Source: a virus | Reading direction: 5' to 3' (one strand) | DNA: 41,746 nucleotides | Virus record (IMG/VR): IMGVR_UViG_3300020074_000041 | Coordinates: 1-41,746 of that record | Shown here: positions 37,606 through 41,746 of the stretch, piece by piece | Position numbering within the stretch: position 1 is the stretch's first letter | Layout of the letters: each line of letters starts with the position of its first letter | Notes under the pieces: model-generated | Databases searched by the model: none | What the model was told of the DNA's origin: nothing | Seen by the model: the letters and a program-made list of their open reading frames with translations, nothing else | Translations under genes and position numbers: made by a program

Positions 37606-39026
37606 TGGGTGTTTTTCAAAATTTACTTAAAGACGTAGGCAGCGGATTTTTCGGCAATGATTATCTGCGAGATTATCGCCACGCAAGTAAAACGTTCGGG
37701 CCTTATGCATATCAAAACGCCCCTAAAAATAAATTTCTATTTCATTGTTATTTTAATGTAAACTCAATAGTTTATGACTTAGATGCAAACCTTGGTACAC
37801 AACAAAATTTTGGTCTATTAGTGCGTGATGTAAAATTGCCTAGTTATCAATTTGCTACTCATCAAATGAATCAATACAATCGTAAACGTATTGTACAAAC
37901 AAAAATAAAATATAATCCAGTACAGTTTACTTTTTTCGACGATAACGGCAACAGTATGAATAAATTGTGGGCTGCATATTATACATATTATTATTATGAT
38001 GGTGCTGTACCTAAAGTTTCATTTAGTGGTACACGCGGCGGTTTCGGTCAAGACCTAAGTAAAAACACACAAACAGGAGAAGTAAGAGGGTTGGCAGGTG
38101 CAGGTAGTAAAACAGCAGCGCCTGTGCAAGATCCTGATTTTAAAAATAGAAACATTTATGAAAATGATTTGTCAGGAAAACTTTTCTATGGATATAATCC
38201 AATAAATGATAGCGCGCCTAAAAAACCTAATTTCTTTAGTGAAATAACTATATATGGATTTTATCAAAAAAACTTTATAGCCTACACTTTAATAAACCCA
38301 ACCATAACAGAATTTGCACATGACACCTATGCCTATGATGAAGCTGCAGGTGTTATGAAAAATATTATGACACTTGATTATGAAACAGTAGTATATAATG
38401 AGGGTGCAATAGACGGAGATAAGCCTAGTAATCTTGTTCCTGGCTTTGGCGATGTAGCAAATTATGATAGAACAAAAAGTCCTATTGCTATGCCTGGGTC
38501 AACTGGAAAGATACTTGGTAAGGACGGATTAATTGATAGCGTCGGCGGGGCATTAAAGGGCGCAGGCGACAATCCACTAGGTGCAATTAGAGCAGCAGGT
38601 GCAGCGTATAAAACATTAAAGAACACTGATATAAAACAAACGCTAAAAACAGAATTAAAGAACTCACTATTAAACAATTTACGTGCAAAACCAAACGAAA
38701 CTAGAAATTTATCTTTTACATTCGATAACAAAGCTAGCCAAGCAACTGATGCACTGGCTGCAGGAGCTCCGACTACAGGAACAGTCTATGGTGGTGAAGA
38801 AAACAAAGTTGATATTAGACAAGGAAATCCAATAATTAATGGTATTAAAACCTTAGGCAAACAAGTATTAGGCGGATTTACCAATGTTGGTGGGGCAGTA
38901 GGTGGCACAATTAAGGATGTAACGGGTATTGACTTAAGAAAGAAAGCAGAAACGCCAGACGGCAAACAATCAGACAAAGGCACTCCTGTTGTTGATAATA
39001 ATGCCCCCAGAGGTAGGGGCGGTTAA
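37605..39026 (+). CDS. Tail-tube-fold protein (gp54- or gp19-related)
   Basis: 473 residues. The first 260 residues have the tube-protein order: KNKFLFHCYFNVN, LLVRDVKLPSYQFATHQMNQYNRKRIVQTKIKYNPVQFTFFDDNGNSMNKLW.AYYTYYY, then NFFSEITIYGFYQKNFIAYTLINPTITEFAHDTYAY and MKNIMTLDYETVVYN. The size and long Gly/Ala/Lys-rich C-terminal extension are unlike gp19 and closer to the tube-initiator gp54 or a baseplate/terminal tube protein. Strictly late translation is suggested by the masking hairpin. Which of these it is cannot be settled here. Confidence 0.65.
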   Translation: MGVFQNLLKDVGSGFFGNDYLRDYRHASKTFGPYAYQNAPKNKFLFHCYFNVNSIVYDLDANLGTQQNFGLLVRDVKLPSYQFATHQMNQYNRKRIVQTKIKYNPVQFTFFDDNGNSMNKLWAAYYTYYYYDGAVPKVSFSGTRGGFGQDLSKNTQTGEVRGLAGAGSKTAAPVQDPDFKNRNIYENDLSGKLFYGYNPINDSAPKKPNFFSEITIYGFYQKNFIAYTLINPTITEFAHDTYAYDEAAGVMKNIMTLDYETVVYNEGAIDGDKPSNLVPGFGDVANYDRTKSPIAMPGSTGKILGKDGLIDSVGGALKGAGDNPLGAIRAAGAAYKTLKNTDIKQTLKTELKNSLLNNLRAKPNETRNLSFTFDNKASQATDALAAGAPTTGTVYGGEENKVDIRQGNPIINGIKTLGKQVLGGFTNVGGAVGGTIKDVTGIDLRKKAETPDGKQSDKGTPVVDNNAPRGRGG

Positions 39027-39067
39027 TTTAAATTTTATGTATATACCGATGACCCCATTTTTCTATT

Positions 39068-39075
39068 GATAAATA
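39068..39075 (+). promoter_or_regulatory. Late promoter GATAAATA in a duplicated intergenic module
   Basis: The surrounding 39017-39077 sequence resembles 37525-37583 from the upstream stop codon through CTATTGATAAATAG. Here the right arm of the hairpin is largely lost; only ATGACC (39049-39054) against GGTTCAT (39084-39090) remains. Confidence 0.6.
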
Positions 39076-39093
39076 GCTAAAGCGGTTCATAGT

Positions 39094-39453
39094 ATGCCAT
39101 ATATTTCTAAAAATCAACAAGATCAAACTACACAAATATTTGATAGTTTTTATAAGACAGATGTTATAGTTCCTACTGCTGAATTTGATTTAGTTCGTAG
39201 TTTTTTTATTTCTGTATGCACAACTGAAAATCAAGCAGAACAATATACGGCATTTTTATTTAGAGTTTCTACAGAGTCGGGCATACCTGCTATCGAATTA
39301 TTAGAACAAATGCAATCTTTAAAAACAGATGAAGTAACTATAAACCAAACATTAATATTCTATCTTAATTCATTTAGACCCAAAACAAACTTATATGGCA
39401 TAAGTACTGAACCTGTTCCGGTATTTCCTGTAGCAAGAAATGTTGTAAGATGA
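39094..39453 (+). CDS. Conserved small phage protein of unknown function
   Basis: 119 residues, mainly helical, ending in FYLNSFRPKTNLYGISTEPVPVFPVARNVVR. A tail of this type (YLN..R....LYG.......P...ARNV) recurs in marine T4-type phages next to gp4, as I remember. Late promoter in front, ATGA overlap with gp4 behind. A head-completion or neck role is plausible from position only. Confidence 0.7.
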   Translation: MPYISKNQQDQTTQIFDSFYKTDVIVPTAEFDLVRSFFISVCTTENQAEQYTAFLFRVSTESGIPAIELLEQMQSLKTDEVTINQTLIFYLNSFRPKTNLYGISTEPVPVFPVARNVVR

Positions 39454-39887
39454 AAAAATTTGCGTCGGGTGTTTATACCCCACAAAACTCACAAAAATAT
39501 GTAGGTAATCATAAGCCTAAATTTCGCAGTGGTTGGGAATTAACCTTTATGAAGTTTTGTGATAATAATGACAATATCATAGCATGGGCTAGTGAAGCAA
39601 TAAAAGTGCCCTATAAAAATCCATTTACTGGCAAGCAAACGGTGTATGTCCCAGATTTTTTCGTAATGTACCAAGACAAACACGGTAATAAACGGGGCGA
39701 GATTGTAGAAATAAAACCAAAAAAGCAAAGTATTATTGAAAGTAAAATTGCAAGTGCTAAAGACCGTGCTACAGTAGCATTGAATTATGCCAAATGGCAA
39801 GCAGCCAGTGTATATTGCAAACGTCAAGGACTAACCTTTCGTGTAATTACAGAAGATGATATTTTCTATAATGGAAAACGGGGTTAA
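39450..39887 (+). CDS. 4: Head completion protein, gp4-like (nuclease fold)
   Basis: 145 residues (T4 gp4 about 150). YTPQNSQKYVGNHKPKFRSGWELTFMKFCDNNDNIIAWASEAIKVPY matches the gp4 N-terminus. PD-(D/E)XK-type residues are present: Glu30 (GWELTF), Asp69 (YVPDFFV) and Glu87-x-Lys89 (VEIKPK). T4 gp4 (with gp2 and gp50/65) finishes DNA-filled heads before tail joining. Linked by ATGA to the gene before it. Confidence 0.85.
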   Translation: MKKFASGVYTPQNSQKYVGNHKPKFRSGWELTFMKFCDNNDNIIAWASEAIKVPYKNPFTGKQTVYVPDFFVMYQDKHGNKRGEIVEIKPKKQSIIESKIASAKDRATVALNYAKWQAASVYCKRQGLTFRVITEDDIFYNGKRG

Positions 39888-39893
39888 TAAATA
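39886..39893 (+). promoter_or_regulatory. Late promoter AATAAATA, leaderless type
   Basis: It starts at the TAA of gp4 and ends 4 nt before ATG 39898, so late RNA would be leaderless or nearly so. Confidence 0.5.
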
Positions 39894-39897
39894 ATGT

Positions 39898-40380
39898 ATG
39901 ACCAAAAAGTTAGAAGAATTGTTTCAGTTAGCAAACGTGTCGTCAGAATCTAATGATGTCGAATTACCACCAGAAACACAAGAAATAACAGAAGCAGCTC
40001 TTAAAAATCTTGACAAGATAGAAAATGCATTACCACAAGTACGTGGCTTAGAAAGTGCCGACATTGAAATGGATGATTTGGCAAATCTCGCACAGAATAG
40101 TTATAAAGATTTAATGGATTTAGGTATGCAAGTTGATAGTCGTTATAGTAGTGAAATATTCGGTGTTGCAGGCACAATGCTAGGACATGCTATTACTGCT
40201 AAAACTGCTAAAGTACAGAAAAAACTTAAAATGATTGAATTGCAGTTAAAGAAAGCAACAATAGATCAAAAACAAGCCAAGAATGAAGAACAACTAGAAT
40301 CTATACCTCTGGGCGAGGGTAAAGCATTAGATCGTACAGAATTGCTTAAAATCTTGACCAATAAAAACAAAGACCAGTGA
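39898..40380 (+). CDS. 16: Probable small terminase subunit, gp16-like
   Basis: 160 residues (T4 gp16: 164). Acidic N-terminal part, then a central helical hairpin (DDLANLAQNSYKDLMDLGMQVDSRYSSEIFGVAGTMLGHAITAKTAKVQKKLKMIELQLKKATIDQ) in the same place as the oligomerising coiled coil of gp16, with the 'D......YE.....' pattern of the family. It recognises DNA and stimulates the gp17 motor. The large subunit is not in the window. Identity rests on size, helix pattern and position beside head genes. Confidence 0.6.
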   Translation: MTKKLEELFQLANVSSESNDVELPPETQEITEAALKNLDKIENALPQVRGLESADIEMDDLANLAQNSYKDLMDLGMQVDSRYSSEIFGVAGTMLGHAITAKTAKVQKKLKMIELQLKKATIDQKQAKNEEQLESIPLGEGKALDRTELLKILTNKNKDQ

Positions 40381-40386
40381 TAAATA
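40379..40386 (+). promoter_or_regulatory. Late promoter GATAAATA
   Basis: It overlaps the TGA of the previous gene; AGGGA (40392-40396) lies 6 nt before ATG 40403. No masking arm found. Confidence 0.6.
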
Positions 40387-40402
40387 TTATTAGGGAACAA
40401 AT

Positions 40403-41032
40403 ATGAAAAGTTTGAAACAATACATTGTAGAAAGCCTACATACATATGATATTACAGTAAAAGTTGCGGGCGAAGTGGATAAAAACTTTTTAGACATGTT
40501 TATGTATAATCTAAAGAAGTTTGAGCCAGTAGAAATGGGACCACCAAAAACTACCCCAGTAATGAAGTCGCCATATGGTTTTCCTAACTTATCAAATCAA
40601 CCTGTTACAATTATTAAGTGTAAGTTTCGTTATCCAGCAACAGAACCAATGATACAACAAATGGCACAATTACTAGGTTATAATATTAATATGGTACGTG
40701 CAGTGAATACAAAGTATGATGAAAGCATTGACACTGAAAGCGAACAATATGAAAATCAAATGTCACACAGTCCAGTTCTAACACATGAACAAATGGAAGA
40801 TGGTGGTGATGCAAGTAAAAAAGCAAGTGCTGATTATGCTAACTCATATTTAAATAGCATTAAAGATCAAAGCAAGGATCAATTTGGCATCAAAGATATT
40901 CCTTTCGCAGCAAAGAAAACTCCAGATAGTTTTGATCCATTCAAGCCATATCAAGATGATAAAAAGATGGGTGATAAGAGTCCATTTTCTAAAATTAAAG
41001 TACCAGATAAACCAAAGACTGGCGCACGCTAA
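40403..41032 (+). CDS. Conserved head-associated protein with capsid-targeting-like N-terminus
   Basis: 209 residues. MKSLKQYIVES closely resembles the T4 internal-protein targeting peptide (MKTYQEFIAE-type), which the gp21 prohead protease cuts after I-x-E; here the cut would fall after Glu10. Residues about 15-115 form a mixed fold (YDITVKVAGEVDKNFLDMFMYNLKKFEPVEMG...NQPVTIIKCKFRYPATEPMIQQMAQLLGY) seen in marine T4-type phages; the rest is charged and disordered. Likely packed in the head. Confidence 0.7.
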   Translation: MKSLKQYIVESLHTYDITVKVAGEVDKNFLDMFMYNLKKFEPVEMGPPKTTPVMKSPYGFPNLSNQPVTIIKCKFRYPATEPMIQQMAQLLGYNINMVRAVNTKYDESIDTESEQYENQMSHSPVLTHEQMEDGGDASKKASADYANSYLNSIKDQSKDQFGIKDIPFAAKKTPDSFDPFKPYQDDKKMGDKSPFSKIKVPDKPKTGAR

Positions 41033-41047
41033 TACAGGGTAATTAAA

Positions 41048-41746
41048 ATGGAATTTAGAGATTTGATTGTAAAATTATACGATGAAAAACAATCTGTTGA
41101 AACAACGGAAGAAGCAACTGTTGAAGTAAAGGCATCAAATCTTCCTTCCTTGAAAAAGATTTTTGAACAACTTTCATCAAACCTTAAAATTGAACCGGAA
41201 AAGCAAGAAACTTCAGTACTTAAAAAAGACGGCGAGGTAGTAGGCAAAGTTACAGATCCCATGTTAGCAAAAACCATGGCTCAAGCAATTAAAGACGGTC
41301 AAATCACTATGAATGACCAACCAATGAAAGAAGAAGAACTTGATGAAAAGTGGGCAGGCGATGCTAAAGTAAAACCAACTGGTCAGTATAAAGATAAGAC
41401 CAAAGAAGAATTGAAGTCAATGTTGGCAAAACTACACAAGAGTGGCCCACATGACAAAGATAGTCCAGCAGCAAAGAAGATGCGTCAAATCAATTTCGCA
41501 TTACGTGCAAAAGGTGGTTGGAAGAGTGGCGAAGGCGCTGCTATGAAAGAAGAATCACTTGACGAAAAAGCAAAGAATCCATATGCAATTGGTATGGCGG
41601 CAGCAATGAAAAGAACTGGTGATACGCCACCATTGAAAAAGTCAACAATTGTAAAGGCACATGATATTGCTAAGAACATCAAGAAAAAAACTGAAGAGGC
41701 AGAAATTCCTAAGTCAGGTCCTGACTACGGTGCAGGTCTAGGCGCC
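41048..41746 (+). CDS. Prohead core-like protein with repeated cleavage-type linkers (3' end outside window)
   Basis: 233 codons to the right edge, no stop reached. AGGG (41036-41039) precedes the ATG by 8 nt. The protein is Lys/Glu-rich. Two short modules follow near-identical linkers MKEE(E/S)LDEK at residues 93-101 and 166-174: the first module contains TGQYKDKTKEELKSMLAKLHKSGPH, a pattern I know from marine phage proteins; the second KNPYAIGMAAAMKRTGDTPPLKKSTI. L-D-E in each linker fits the T4 prohead protease site (L/I-x-E). No late box is seen, so it may share the transcript of the previous gene. Confidence 0.65.
   Translation, partial: MEFRDLIVKLYDEKQSVETTEEATVEVKASNLPSLKKIFEQLSSNLKIEPEKQETSVLKKDGEVVGKVTDPMLAKTMAQAIKDGQITMNDQPMKEEELDEKWAGDAKVKPTGQYKDKTKEELKSMLAKLHKSGPHDKDSPAAKKMRQINFALRAKGGWKSGEGAAMKEESLDEKAKNPYAIGMAAAMKRTGDTPPLKKSTIVKAHDIAKNIKKKTEEAEIPKSGPDYGAGLGA

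Noticed and set aside
39049-39090. Full RBS-masking hairpin at the 39094 gene
   Set aside because: The left half matches the 37548 module but the right half pairs over only about six bases, so it is listed only as an eroded copy.

Overview
The window is part of the genome of a T4-like contractile-tailed phage (Caudoviricetes). It resembles the marine T4-type phages of cyanobacteria and SAR11-type bacteria. The grounds are recognisable homologues of T4 UvsW, gp62 (probable), DexA, gp61, gp41, gp13, gp14 (probable), gp15, gp1, gp18, gp19, gp4 and gp16 (probable), set among small genes typical of marine T4-types: HesB/IscA, peptide deformylase, MazG-like, 2OG-Fe(II) oxygenases and a collagen-like fibre. 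The DNA is AT-rich. No host gene, tRNA, integrase or CRISPR array is visible, and the host cannot be named from the sequence.

Layout. 1-8526 (+) holds replication, repair and metabolism genes, tightly packed with ATGA-type overlaps: end of an unidentified gene, a possible HARP-like protein, a Cys-rich CWC protein, UvsW, probable gp62, two tandem 2OG oxygenases, a DexA-like exonuclease, a very small DnaE-like protein and peptide deformylase. 8521-8901 (-) is an orphan gene. 8989-12184 (+) is a virion protein, then primase gp61 and helicase gp41. 12221-23626 (+) is mainly small virion or assembly genes, an IscA-like protein, a RecB-type nuclease, a 1864-residue collagen-like fibre and a probable holin-associated protein, closed by a bidirectional terminator. 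23672-27189 (-) is a Nudix-gp15-gp14-like cluster. 27287-32698 (+) is MazG-like, SGNH-like, gp13-like, a GT-like protein and gp1. 32681-33034 (-) is an HNH protein. 33159-41746 (+) is tail sheath, tail tube, a tube-like protein, gp4, gp16-like and two prohead-type proteins, the last cut by the window edge.

Expression signals stand out. Sigma70-like promoters precede early/middle genes, often with the -10 box only 6-7 nt from the start codon, which predicts leaderless mRNAs. Late genes carry a T4-type late box (NATAAATA or ACTAAATA). At seven late genes a segment upstream of, or overlapping, the late box is complementary to the ribosome-binding site or start codon. Read-through RNA would hide the start, while RNA begun at the late promoter would lack most or all of the masking arm. 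This is the logic known for a few T4 genes (e, soc, 49), here apparently used repeatedly, including for the tail sheath gene.

The most unusual protein is the 203-residue DnaE-like protein at 7449-8060. It keeps the catalytic aspartate motifs of bacterial (C-family) replicative polymerases in the right order but lacks most of the rest of the enzyme.
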